Position numbers and translations under genes: made by a program | Assembly (NCBI GenBank): GCA_033439795.1 | Contig: JAUTDP010000012.1 | Location: forward strand, 1,426,001-1,490,000 | Direction: 5' to 3' | DNA from: Sordaria brevicollis | Taxonomy: Eukaryota > Ascomycota > Sordariomycetes > Sordariales > Sordariaceae | DNA length: 64,000 bases | Shown: in pieces, positions 1 through 11,340 of the stretch | How the letters are laid out: each line of letters opens with the position of its first letter | How positions within the stretch are numbered: position 1 is the first letter of the stretch | Notes under the pieces: model-generated | Told to the model about the DNA's origin: nothing | The model's database searches: none | The model's input: the letters and a program-made list of their open reading frames with translations, nothing else

Positions 1-538
1 CGTCGTGGGAAGTTCAGTCATTCCGGACTGATTAGTCGTGAGGTACATCGGATCACTGCTGGCGGTACCAGAGCGAGACGCTAGCTGTGACCAAGTGCCA
101 TTGCCACGAGCTCGTGATGTATTAAATCGTGAGCTTGTGTGAATTGAATAGAGCCTTAAAGTAATGGTTCAGCCTGTGCTACGAGGACCAAGTCTTGAAT
201 GTAATATACGACGTTTGAGGTGTACCTTGTGGTTGCAGGATATGAAGTAGTTGAAAACCTTACGCGCTTTCAAGACGAACCAAGCTCAACTTCCAACGTC
301 ATGGAAACCTGGCACCCTAAGTCTTGCGAATTCCATGTCTTCTATAACCTTCTAAAAGCACCTAGTCTAGGTATACCTACACACAATGAGACAAACGTGT
401 TGATACAAACAGCCGTCCGTCCGCCCAAGTGGAAGCCAGCCGGCCAGGGCCAGCAAGGCAGATCAGATCGAGCCCCAAACCCCCGTTGCCCTCCGTCTCC
501 AACATCTAACCAAACCCATACCAAGCTCTCACCCCTTC
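1..538. other. intergenic, no gene seen
   Basis: Left edge of the window up to the stop codon of the flx1-like gene. Short open frames here have no recognisable domain and no splice-supported extension. It should hold the 3' UTR of the carrier gene and possibly the end of a gene lying outside the window. Confidence 0.5.
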
Positions 539-1666
539 TCAGATCCCCCCAGCCACCTTCGGCAAATAATACTTCACATTCTCATACACCAAAAACGTCA
601 CCCAAGTAGCCGGCAACACCCTCACTACGCCCGGCATCATGCCCCTATAAAACCCTCTAAACCCTTCCTCCTGCCACAACTTTTTGATGACTCCGCCTAT
701 CCCCCTCCCAAAAAGCTCATCAGCCAAATGATGCTGCAACCTCGCCCTCATGACTTGCAAAGGGTACGTCGCCGTGCCCGCCACCAACTTAGCGACAGTG
801 GATAACACAATCGTGGCCTCGTTCGATATCCTTTCTCCCTCACCACCCTGCGCTACTGCTTGGCCGGCAAGCCTTCGCTTCGCGTCGCGAGAAGCAATGT
901 ACATCCGTCTAGCAGGGTCGTAAACGGCGAATTGCACGGCGCCGTGGGAGACAGCTAGCATGCCCACGCCCAATCCCCGATAAAAACCAAAGATTCCCTC
1001 GCTCCGAAAGAGGCGGATGGCGCCGGAGAACATGGACGGGTAGGCGTCGGCGGCAAGCCGGTCGGTGGAGAGCATGCGCGTTTTCAAAACCCAGATGGGG
1101 TTGGTGATTATCTGGGTGGCGGCGCCTGCGAGTAAGGACGCGGCGAAGAAGTCGGTGGGTGAGAGGTGGGATTTTATTTGGGCTTGGGTTTCGGTTGTAG
1201 GGGTGGTTACATCTTGGGTGGATGATGAGGGTGAGGATGGTGAGGATGAAGATGAGAAAGAGGGTGAAGAAGAAGATGGTGAAGGGGGAGCCTTGATGTG
1301 AGCGATGAGTCGCTCGAAACGAGACTTGAAGAAGAAAAAGGAGGCCCAGCTGGTGGCGTTACCGATGAGGTTGGGCGTGAGGCCGCGATAGAGGGCGGCG
1401 AGGGGCCGGTCGGTTTGCGCTAGACTCCGGAAGACGGAGACGGTGGTGAGCGCCGCCGAGGGGTTGGTTGGGCTACTTCGGTGGACTGTTGATATAGTTA
1501 GCCATTGTTTCTCAGTGAAGGATGAGATGAGTGAAAACATACTCTGCATCCGAGTCTTGACAATATCAAGCGGATGAACAATCAAAGTGGCCATGGAGCC
1601 GGCCGAAAGACCGGCGACCGTCTCGACGAGAGCCGGAGAGAGGCCCGCATCGCTGGATTTGGTCAT
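539..1666 (-). CDS. flx1: mitochondrial carrier, FLX1-like (FAD/folate transporter type)
   Basis: Member of the mitochondrial carrier (SLC25) family, expected in the inner membrane. Three carrier signature motifs are visible, one per repeat: PLDIVKTRMQ near residue 32, NPIWVLKTRM in the middle and YPLQVMRARL near the end. NPIWVLKTR, with Trp in the second signature, is typical of the FAD/folate/pyrimidine branch (yeast Flx1, human SLC25A32). Model: exons 1666-1543 and 1485-539, 356 aa. The 57-nt intron (1486-1542) has donor GTATGT, a CTAAC branch point and a CAG acceptor; it is a multiple of three and has no stop, so it can be missed. A Ser/Pro-rich insertion of about 40 residues lies between repeats 1 and 2 in a connecting loop. 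Substrate is inferred from the signature, not proven. Confidence 0.85.
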   Translation of the reverse strand: MTKSSDAGLSPALVETVAGLSAGSMATLIVHPLDIVKTRMQSMFSLISSFTEKQWLTISTVHRSSPTNPSAALTTVSVFRSLAQTDRPLAALYRGLTPNLIGNATSWASFFFFKSRFERLIAHIKAPPSPSSSSPSFSSSSSPSSPSSSTQDVTTPTTETQAQIKSHLSPTDFFAASLLAGAATQIITNPIWVLKTRMLSTDRLAADAYPSMFSGAIRLFRSEGIFGFYRGLGVGMLAVSHGAVQFAVYDPARRMYIASRDAKRRLAGQAVAQGGEGERISNEATIVLSTVAKLVAGTATYPLQVMRARLQHHLADELFGRGIGGVIKKLWQEEGFRGFYRGMMPGVVRVLPATWVTFLVYENVKYYLPKVAGGI

Positions 1667-2639
1667 ATGAAGAGAAACACCGGATCCGGTTTATTTTAGG
1701 TTGTGCTACATGATCCCGAATCGCGGCTATCTTAGGTGTAGCTGGGCCCGTGCATGCGCCCGTGTGCCGTGAAATGATCGACGGCGTGGACGGCGGCGGG
1801 CTTCGGCGGGAAGGACGGTGCTTCCGGTGCAGTGCTTCCGTTGTTCTTACAGACGGAACGGGACGGGGACGGGGGTTGATGTCTTTCAGTGGAAAATGTT
1901 AGTGTCATTTGACCCGGACAGGCGGGTCGAGACGGCATATGACGCAAGGTACACAAGGGCCGCCCCCCGGCCGAGTGGGACCGGAAAGAAATGGAACAGG
2001 GGTGCTTCAAAGGTGAATGAATTTATTGGCGTCAGTTTACTTGCAACGCGTAACGCATCATGGAGATGGTACTTGTAGTGATGATGTTTTTATTCCTTGT
2101 TCTATCAAGTGTGCTCATACGCCACTGGATTGCGGACGCTGCCGGCTTTAGAGCACACACATACGGCGTTAGTGTAAATACCGGTTGAGCAACGAGCTTG
2201 TGCCTGGGTCGAAATGAAGCTGCTGGATCCGGAGCTTCCACGTGCGACTTTACGTCCCCAACTCCCGTGTTAACAATAATCCTTGGGAACAGCAGTTCAA
2301 TACCCATAAGTATATCCGGCCTAGTGCTGCGCTTCCAAAGTTGCCTCACAATAAACGTACTGTCCGCAGCTGATGTTCGTCTCATGTTCTTCGCTTGGTC
2401 GTTCGATAGAGAGTTGTCTTTGATTATAGTGTACAGCTGTCGTGGTATCTCTCGGTCCCAGTCCTCTCTTGACTGCCCGTGTCCCACGTAGTCATGTTCG
2501 GTCCGCCGGTGTAAGTCGCTTTATGCCCATCCGGGGCGCCGTCTCGTCATTGTTCGTCCAGAGATAAACTCGCTCGCAAGCAATAGTACATGTACAATCC
2601 AAACTTTCTACCCGTAACTCCGATTTCATCGTTGGTCGT
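1667..2639. other. intergenic: upstream of flx1-like gene, downstream of tom7
   Basis: About 970 bp between two minus-strand genes. It must contain the carrier promoter and the tom7 3' UTR. No domain, RNA gene or repeat was recognised. Confidence 0.5.
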
Positions 2640-3017
2640 CTAAGAGAGCGGGGAGAGGAGGCTAGTTGTTGTTAGTTCAACATGTCGAGTAACAGTTGTC
2701 GAGATCGTTGGCCGTTTCTTTTCGCTCAAACGTACCGGATGATGGAAGGCTTGGGAACACTGCGAGTGTAGCCTATGCGATGTTAGCATCTGGTCCGGTG
2801 CGTCTTTGACTTTGTCAGAAGGGGCATACGTACCAAGGTAGAGGATCAAGGGCAGGTAGCCACTATGCGACCGCTATGTTAGCATCTCGAGAAAGATGGA
2901 CGAACCCAACGGAATGCGATGCGACTCGGGTGGGATGCCGTACTAGTGAACAACGACACGCGAGATGTCGATGAGCTTGCCGATGCGCTCCTTGGACTCT
3001 TCGGAAAGGGCGAACAT
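2640..3017 (-). CDS. tom7: TOM7, mitochondrial outer-membrane translocase small subunit
   Basis: Tiny subunit of the TOM complex that modulates assembly of the import pore in the mitochondrial outer membrane. Four exons on the minus strand: 3017-2944, 2862-2834, 2772-2736 and 2661-2640, giving 53 aa. All three introns have GT donors and AG acceptors and the frame closes exactly. The protein begins MFALSEESKERIGKLID, continues with the hydrophobic tail-anchor segment HYGYLPLILYLGYT, and ends PSIIRLLSPLS; this is the full TOM7 family pattern, including the conserved GY.P...Y.G segment and the C-terminal LLSPLS. The length agrees with fungal TOM7 (about 50-60 aa). It lies head to head with SF3B4, the start codons being 611 bp apart. 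The gene is easily missed because no exon encodes more than 25 residues. Confidence 0.9.
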
Positions 3018-3627
3018 TTTGACTGGTTGTTTGGTTTCGGTATTAGCTGTTGAGGCCTGGCTGAGCGGGTTGTGTTTCTGTTTCCGTACGTACCTGGAAG
3101 GGTGGGTTGTGTGACGAGTGATTGTCTTGACAAAACGCTGGAACGCGGCTCCCACTTTGATGGACATCCAAATTCTGGATCTTTTTGCCGGCACCGCTTG
3201 GACTGTCCCGTCAGCCACATTGGGGCTGCCAAGAGCAATCTGCTAAACACACCTGTCTAAACTGCACTTACTCCCTGTAGCATTTGATCAACAGGCTCAG
3301 AACGTCGGATTCCAGGAAAGCAATCTACTGCCCTAAAGAGCTATGCATGGTTATTTTAGCAATGGCACCAACCGCCTTTGCGAACCTGGCAGGCAACAGC
3401 CAGATCTGGACCGCGACTGCAATCTTTCGTCGTCACGTCGAGCTTGTGAACTTTGACCAGAAAAGAATCTCCAAAAGCTTGACATTGCTCCCCGCACCTT
3501 GACTCTTAACCGAAGTCGATATCCATCCCGTCAACAACATCCATACGTCTCAAGCTTAGTTTCTTGATTATTCGTGAAAGTACAAGCACTTTCACAACCA
3601 CACGAGTGCTGCGGCACACGCTTCATC
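3018..3627. promoter_or_regulatory. divergent promoter region tom7 / SF3B4
   Basis: About 610 bp between the start codons of two divergent genes, so it must carry both promoters. No specific factor site was assigned. Confidence 0.5.
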
Positions 3628-4876
3628 ATGTCGAAACACTGGTAAGTCGCACATCCTGACATCCCCTCAGCGCTGCTATAAAATACTTGGTCGCGCGCTT
3701 TGGGCTAACACGTGGTCTAGGGAACAAAATAAAGATGCGACCGTTTACGTCGGTAACATCGATGAGCGCTTCACCCAAGAGCTACTTTCCGAGCTCATGA
3801 CGCAAGTCGGCCCCGTACGCCAGGTACACATGCCCCAGGACCGAGTCTCGCAAACACATCAAGGATACGGCTTCGTCGAATTCGATACTCCCGCTTCCGC
3901 CGAATACGCAGCAAAGGTCCTGAACGGAATCAGGATTTGGGGAAAGCCAATTCGCGTCAACAAGGCGAGTGCGGACAAGCAAAAGACTGTCGACATCGGC
4001 GCCGAGCTCTTCATCAACAACCTCGATCCCCAGGTCGACGAGAAGATCCTGTACGACACATTTAGTCAGTTCGGCCAGATTCTCCGACAGCCCAACATCG
4101 TCAGAGACGACAACAACATCTCCAAGGGTTATGGTTTCGTCAGTTTCGGTTCTTTCGAGGCCAGTGATGCTGCTCGAGCTACGATGAACGGGCAGTATCT
4201 ACTGAGCAAGCAGATTACCGTCGAATATGCATACAAGAAGGATGGAAAGGGCGAGCGTCACGGTGACGAGGCCGAGCGCAAGCTGGCCGCCGAGGGCAAG
4301 AAGCACAACATTGTTCCCGAACAACAGCCTCTGCCGCCCGCTTTCCACATGACAAGGCCTCCTGCCCCCGGCGTTACGCCTGCTGCCGACCCCCCTGCCG
4401 GCGCAGCTATCATTCCTCCCGCCGGTGTTACGCAGGTTCCCATCCCCGCCGGTGTACCTGTTGCGGCCGCCCCTGCCTATGGTGTCCCTCCGCCCGGTCC
4501 TGCGGCTATGGGTCGTCCTGGACCTCAGTATGGTGCTGGTATGCCACCTGCAGGTGGTCGGATACCCAATCTCCCGCCCGCGCCCTCCGGTCTTCCTGCA
4601 AGGCCACCACCTAGTCACGGCGGCTTTGGGGGCCCGGTTGGTGACTTCCACCCCGGAGGAAACGCATTCCGTGGTGGCCCTCCTGGTCCTCCAGGTCCCG
4701 CTGTTCCTCCAGGAGCTCCGCCAATGTTCCCTGGCATGCCTCCGGCTGGTTTTCCGGGCGCTCCACCTCTTGGTGCGCCTGTTCCTCCTCCTGGTTTCAT
4801 GCCCCCTCCTGGCGCTGCGCCTCCTCCAGGATTTGGCGCGCCACCCGGAGCACCCAACGGATTTGCTCGGCGTTAG
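3628..4876 (+). CDS. SF3B4 (SAP49/Hsh49), U2 snRNP SF3b subunit 4
   Basis: RNA-binding component of SF3b in the U2 snRNP, which tethers U2 to the branch-site region during pre-spliceosome assembly in the nucleus. Exons 3628-3641 and 3721-4876; the intron 3642-3720 begins GTAAGT, has a GCTAACA branch point and ends TAG. The first coding exon is 14 nt and encodes MSKH plus two bases of W. The 389-aa product has two RRMs: the first with RNP2 VYVGNI and RNP1-like GYGFVEF near residue 55, the second with LFINNL and KGYGFVSF near residue 140. These are followed by a long Pro/Gly-rich tail from about residue 210, the layout of SF3B4 from yeast to human. I chose the upstream ATG because the first RRM needs it. 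Confidence 0.92.
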
Positions 4877-7800
4877 AATCCCGACAACACGAATGCCTCG
4901 GCTTTGGAAGCCAGTCCTCGTGGAAACTCGGAATTATACCACCGCCCCCGCCGGATGCAGAGAAAAAGTAGGAGGCGGAGGTAAACAGAATTACGAAGCA
5001 GATACATAAGGATGCGAGCGAATGTTCTGAATTAGCCCAAGCCAAGATCGAGCTTCTGATACAGCGGAAAGAGAAGGCAAGCATGGCAAACATGGAGAGA
5101 ATACTGGGCCCCAGAGTCTCAGATAGGCGCCATCTCACCTCTGGCTCGGCAACATTCCACAGGCGTTCATCGTGACCCCAAAGGGAAGCATGCAAAGGTA
5201 CCAGAGGCTTGCCACTGGTATATTCAGGGGAGCATTCCTTTGTCAGGAAGCCGCGGGGCCTGAGGTAATAGCAAAGATATGTTCTGCGCCTATCAAAGTG
5301 CTACGACAAAGGTCCGCAGTGTCTTCTAGAATTCCTCTTACAACGACAAGCTTGACTAACCCTGCTGAGCTCGGTTCTTTGAAGAGGACGTGGTCGAACA
5401 CCGTATGTTGGTTTGAGGAGATGTTAGCAAACCTCGCCCTTTTCATCACCTTACATGGCTGGAGGAGCTAACATCAGCGCAGCCGAGCCTTAAAAGGTGT
5501 CTTTGCTCAACGGCTCAAATCATTGACTGGCAGGCTGGACGTATACATCCCTATGGCAACCATTTCCGGTCAGCTGTCTTGAAGACATGGTGTATTTCAT
5601 GTCCAAGGCTTCATGGACTGGTTTGGAAACGTGGGGAGTATAAAACGAGAACAGAAAGTAATAGATACCCCCGTATGAAGAACACAGACTAGCAGCTTAA
5701 AAATTTATATCTCTAACTGGCCTTTCCCGCAGAGTGGTTTGTCTCAGACTTCTCCGTTCTTAGTTTACCATGGTGGCCACACAGTTGGTACCTTTTTCTT
5801 TGCGTTTCTGATCAATGTATAGGAGAGATTCCTTCCTGATGAATCCCGACTTGCGCATGGTGGACGTCGGCCAGAAAGGACAATACACCTTTACTATCAT
5901 CTTCGGTAAAACCATATCGGTACCTCCATACTATATGGAGGGCACCAATACCTCCCGTCCTCGGCACCCGCCGTCTCCTTATACCATCCGTCCGTCCGGC
6001 TTGTACCTCGCACCGGAAACGCAGTTCCGACTCCCCGCCCCGATGCAGCAGGTTCATCTTGGTCATGAACGGGTGCATAGGTAGGCTGCTATGACATGAA
6101 ACTTGATCCAGCCACCCGGGAAGCTTATCTTAGTCCGCCTCAGACAAAACAGTTCCAGGGTGGACTGAGGTGGCTGAAACCATGAGGAGGAACGGCAAGC
6201 CCACTTCATATACATCCTAGAAGCAACGCTGTAGCCATTGATGTCGTGAAACCAAGCTTGAGTAGATAGCATGAGGACACAAGGCTGCAGGTCGACGTAA
6301 AAGGGATCTTTGTATACCGTAGATATAGTCAGATAGGTTGAATTATCCAACCAATTTTGCTATAGCTCAAGTCAGCTGTTACTTTGGTCTGCAACTTTGC
6401 TTGTCTCAGATTTAGTGGGTAGAGAGTTATGGAGGTATGGATTCACCCGGTAGGTTGGGTCGAGGGTATGGCACATACCGAGCTGTTCATGCTCGATATC
6501 AAGAGTCTCTCAAGTCGCCGAGTATAAGTGAGGTAGGTATGTAACTTTTAATCCATCAGAGAGAGGTATCACCACTCACGTCACCACACATGAAGTCCCT
6601 CTATCGACGGTGTTTGTCTCTCCTGGTTATTGCATACAGATCTTTTGCCGTCCAGAGGTCCTTCGGTTGCCTTAAACAATGATCCATCCATCGAGGCAAC
6701 CAGATCCAAACTTTTTTTTTTCAACATTCTACCACGTTAAGCTAACAAACGGCTGAGGCTGTTCAAAAGAAAAAAAAGAACGATAGATCGCAAGGCACGA
6801 CATCCGAGACTTTCCAGGTGGTTCGCGGCTCACGGCGCATGTATGTACAATGCACGCGGGAAAACGCACAAGAAGAGACCACGGGATCCAGTTTCTGTCA
6901 ATTTGATTTGATCGGTGTCTTCTTCCCGAACCTGCATTGCTGCATTGAGCAACATGCTGTGCTGTTGCTTCGAACTGAGTGACTGACTGAGAGAGGCTGC
7001 AGAGCAACACAACGTCGTCATTATTTTCTAGATGACTGATCTTGTCGTTCGCCGGTTGAGTGAGACTGAATGTGAATGGTACCGATTGAGCCGGCGGTAC
7101 CACGCGTATGATCTTTTTGTGACAGAAGATATGGCTATTCCAGGGCTCTGGTAATCTCGCTACCGTTGAATCTCAGCGTTTAGAAATCCGATCCATGAGT
7201 TTGTGTAGCACGTCGATATGTTCACCATTCCCGATTTTTGGAAGTTCACCACTCTTAGACACGACCCTACGCCAGAGAAATGCAGCAGTGCGCCAATTTC
7301 TTAACCCCTTGGAGCCTTAGAGATACTATCGACAGGTGTCTCCTTTAGCATCCTCACTTTTCCGTTTTCACGCGTGAGTGGCTATATGGTTTGGTAGTGA
7401 TTCTTGAACAGTTGGTGATAGAGGAGTAATTAGCAGGTACCAAGCAACGACGTTCATCAACCCATGTCGGAAGATCTTCTCCCTACTGCGCCGCATACCT
7501 ACTTGAGCCTATGAACGAGCCGAGCTGTTGGCCCCGTCCGTTCGTCTCGAGGGCAAGACATTGTGGATGGGACAAGGCAAAGAAACAGTCATAGTCATAG
7601 GTTGTCAGTCATCTGAGAATGTCTCACCGTAGGTAAGGCACAACCTTTTCTAGCCGTAGCTCTACCGAGAAGCATGAATGAGTGTGGGCTGAACTGAACG
7701 GCCTGGAACACACCCTACCTATTGAAACATCACAGTTCTCCTTCCCTTCCCCTCCTTCACCGGTTTCGACTTTCGTTCCCGCTTCGAGATTGACGTGCAT

Positions 7801-10800
7801 TTCCACTCGCAACCATAACGGATATAAAAGAAGTCTGCAAATTTGAGCACACCTTGATGGATGACATGGTGATCACATGTCCAGGTATTTTATTCAGCTA
7901 ATAAGGGAGTTTTGAGAGAAACCATCTTGGTTGATGACTGTTGTGCGACTGTAAGAGGTTACGTATGTGCAATCCGTCATTCAATATACCTCCAGCTACG
8001 TACATATACGCATCATCGGTGGACTCCGGTCAGCCCGAACAGCAAGCAGCCATCGAGTATGACCGAAAGTGATTGGCCGCCCGTGACCGTCTGTCCGATG
8101 ATATCCATCCCGATTGTGAAGTTCGACGCCGAGTCCGATAGCTTCGGAAGGAAAGCCGCTATCGAGTACCTATCGTCGGTCAACGGCGAGAGAGCGGCAA
8201 TCCACGGCAACGGACATTTTGAACCCCGCGAACCGATCGATATCTCGACACCGCTATCCCGCACTCCGTCTCTTTTCTCCACAGTTATTGCCGGCTCCAT
8301 GTCCAGGGCCCGGACATAAATACTATGTTCCCTGTCGTGCTTCGGCGTGGATCATATCCTCACGGTACTGTATGTTCAAATGACCAGATGTTTGTTTTTG
8401 GTTGCTGTTTACACATTGTGAATTCTCACTTTGATGTACCTAATCCTCTCTACATATAGAGAGAGGAAGCTCGTTCCGACAAAGTTCAATGAAGGCATCG
8501 TCGCCCGGCCCTTGTCGAATGCCAAGCAGATACAAGCATCCCTGCCATGAATCCTGATCCCGGGACATGGCTCGTGCTCAAGTTCCTGGTTGTGAATTTG
8601 TACTCGTAGGGAGCAGCTCACGTGGCACAGCATATCAAGGATTCAAGACTCTCAAAGCAAGCGAGCTTCTTTTTCCAACACCAGGATTGGCCTTGATGGT
8701 ACTGATAATGAATTTTGGATATGGAAGTGGGATCGAATATTCGGAAGCACTCGGGGCACTGTCGATATCAGGATCTCGACATCTTGGATTTGGTGTGAAG
8801 TGAGTTCGGAGACCTTCAAGTTCAGTGGTTGCTGATGGTGTTTCGTATCTGATGCTAGAGTCATTAGGTATAGTGAGCCAGGTACGTAACTTTCTTCCGC
8901 TAAAGTGATTCAACTCGCGATATTGTGCCGCATCATCATCAAGAATGTTGGATCGAAAGACTTGACCAGGCCAGACCAGACCATCCACATCGTCATCTTA
9001 CTTTACCAGAAAGCCCCTGAATTGTCGAGCGTCAGATAAGATCTGGATCCCGTATGTGTGGTGCACTGCATCGTCTTGGAATACGGACAACGATGACTCG
9101 GTGGCTCCTTGTGGTGGATGGCAGCATTCTGTTAATTTAGCGTGGACGGGTAGACGAGGTCATGGGACCTCTTTTTATACGACTTGAGTTCTCGACGCCC
9201 AGTCAGGATTGATCGGATATCCACCCGCTTTCTTGCATGCTGGTGGTCGGTTTTTTCTTGACGACATTGACATGAAAATTGTTCTAGACAAGCCTTGTGT
9301 TGAGATCCAGAACAATCAAAAATAGGTAGCTGTTGTTGGGCTGCTGGATGGAGAGAGATCTTTCGTTGTCACCTCTCCTTGTTTGCGTGTGTAACGTCGC
9401 GGCGTTGTTCCTGGCTTTTGGATGCATGCAACTATCGACTCGACACGATTCCATCGACAAGACCGGTGACGTGAACAGGGCCCGGAGGCAACGTACAAAT
9501 GGCAGGCTATAACTTGCTCCATGGGTGCCGACTATTCAATGTTCTGCTTCGAGGGCGGACGGCGATCACAGAGTGTATGCGTCTTGGATGGATGTACGAA
9601 ACCTGAAACTGTTACCGAACCCTCTTTTAAGGAGAAGAGAAGCATAAAGCAACCCTCAGCTATGCGGATCGTGCTCGATGACTTACACAGAGTTGCAACC
9701 AACCTGCGGGCACCAACGCTGAATCACGATATCCTCATGCTTTTTGGGATTCTTTTGCCGCTTCTTCACCACCACACCGTTGAGCCCCTCTTGCTGAGCC
9801 ACACATGCCCCTCCTCGCTTCCTGGGAGATCTTCAGGCATCAGTATACCTTTTGCCCGCCAACGTCATGCTAATCCCATCGCTAATATAGTGTATCAGTC
9901 GATTTTCAACCACTAGTTAAGACTAGCAGCGGTTTCGACCTTGATTGCTGAGATTGATGTTTGTCGATCATTTACCATCCATACATACGATGGAAAGTAG
10001 GTATCATGAACCTTTTTGCGATTTCAAAACTACTGCGTCCAAGTACAGCATGTTTTCGAACCATTGGCCCCAGATATTAACGATGCCTGTCTCGACACTC
10101 TCGGACATATATGATATGCAAGTAGCCGCCAATCTACACGTATTAGAGCGGGCTGAGACCAGACATGGATTCCTATACTTACCAATATACGCCATTCGAC
10201 AGATGGATCTTGAAACAGCCCTTTTCGTCCAACACTGTCTCATGGATCTTTACCGTTCTGGGACAGCTGAGGGTAGCAGTTCGAGACCAAGCAACTACCA
10301 TCCATGTCCTGTGTTGCTTGACCTTTATCCGGTAGGCCCTGAGGGCCTGTCAGATAGATCGGCTGAGCGGAGGGGTTTTCAAGAGAAATGCAAGGGCAGC
10401 TTGTCATCTTGCCCTTGCTCGTTGATAGCTTGAGCATCAAGTGCCACTCATTTGGTCTAGATTCTCGAGATGATCAAGAGCCTCCTGGTTGTCTGGTCTT
10501 TAGTCTTTCTGACCTGAACCTCTAACTCTGGCCCGTCCGAAAAAAGCATCGTCAACATGTTGTGGCGTTCTTGTGAGGCGGACGAACCCATATACAGATC
10601 AAGTCTGCAACTACTTGAGACACGCAATCTGCAAAGTTCCCGCACACTTAGGAACTCGAGGGATAAGTGACCGCCTGCTGGGCCTCAAGGGGAAAGAGGC
10701 TGATTGCTGGTCGTCCCGCACATCCCTCCCAGTGACTTGCACCATCTGTGAATATCAAAAGTAGATCAGTGGAAGTGAAAGATTAGGAAGATGAACCACC

Positions 10801-11288
10801 ATTGGCGAAACGTATAGCAATTGGACCTTCGTTGATCTTGAGAAGTTTCAATACTTCAACCCTGTTGACAGAGAAAAAGTCAAAAAGCGACAAGCAAAGC
10901 AAAAAGCAACTGCGGAAACGCCAAGGACCCTGCATGATCATCATATGTTGCTCAACATCAGCAGATCACTCAAAAAACCGTCGTCCGAAGGAAGCTGAGA
11001 TGAAGCTCCTTTGGTGTTTCCTTTTTTCTTTTGCTGTTGCTCTTTCTGTCCCATGAACCGTCTGCCTTGCGGCTGCCGAGTTGTAGATATGCAGTGCAAT
11101 TTAGCGCCCGCTCTTTCCTTCCACCTCGTCTCAGAAATCGGCACATGACTGACATTGACGGGCTTCTTCTGCAACAAAAAGCCCAGGCACCGCCCGTACG
11201 GTGGCACCGCATTCGAACAAATCGTGAACATTGGACGGATTGTTCCGAGTCCTCATGCACCACGTTGCTCTTTCAGGTTGTTCCTTCG

Positions 11289-11340
<52 letters not shown>

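Noticed and set aside
220..609. 129-codon open frame at the left edge
   Set aside because: Low-complexity C-terminus, no domain, and it overlaps the 3' end of the carrier on the other strand.
9945..10433. 162-codon plus-strand open frame in the gene-poor interval
   Set aside because: No recognisable domain, no codon bias like the real genes nearby, and no splice partners.
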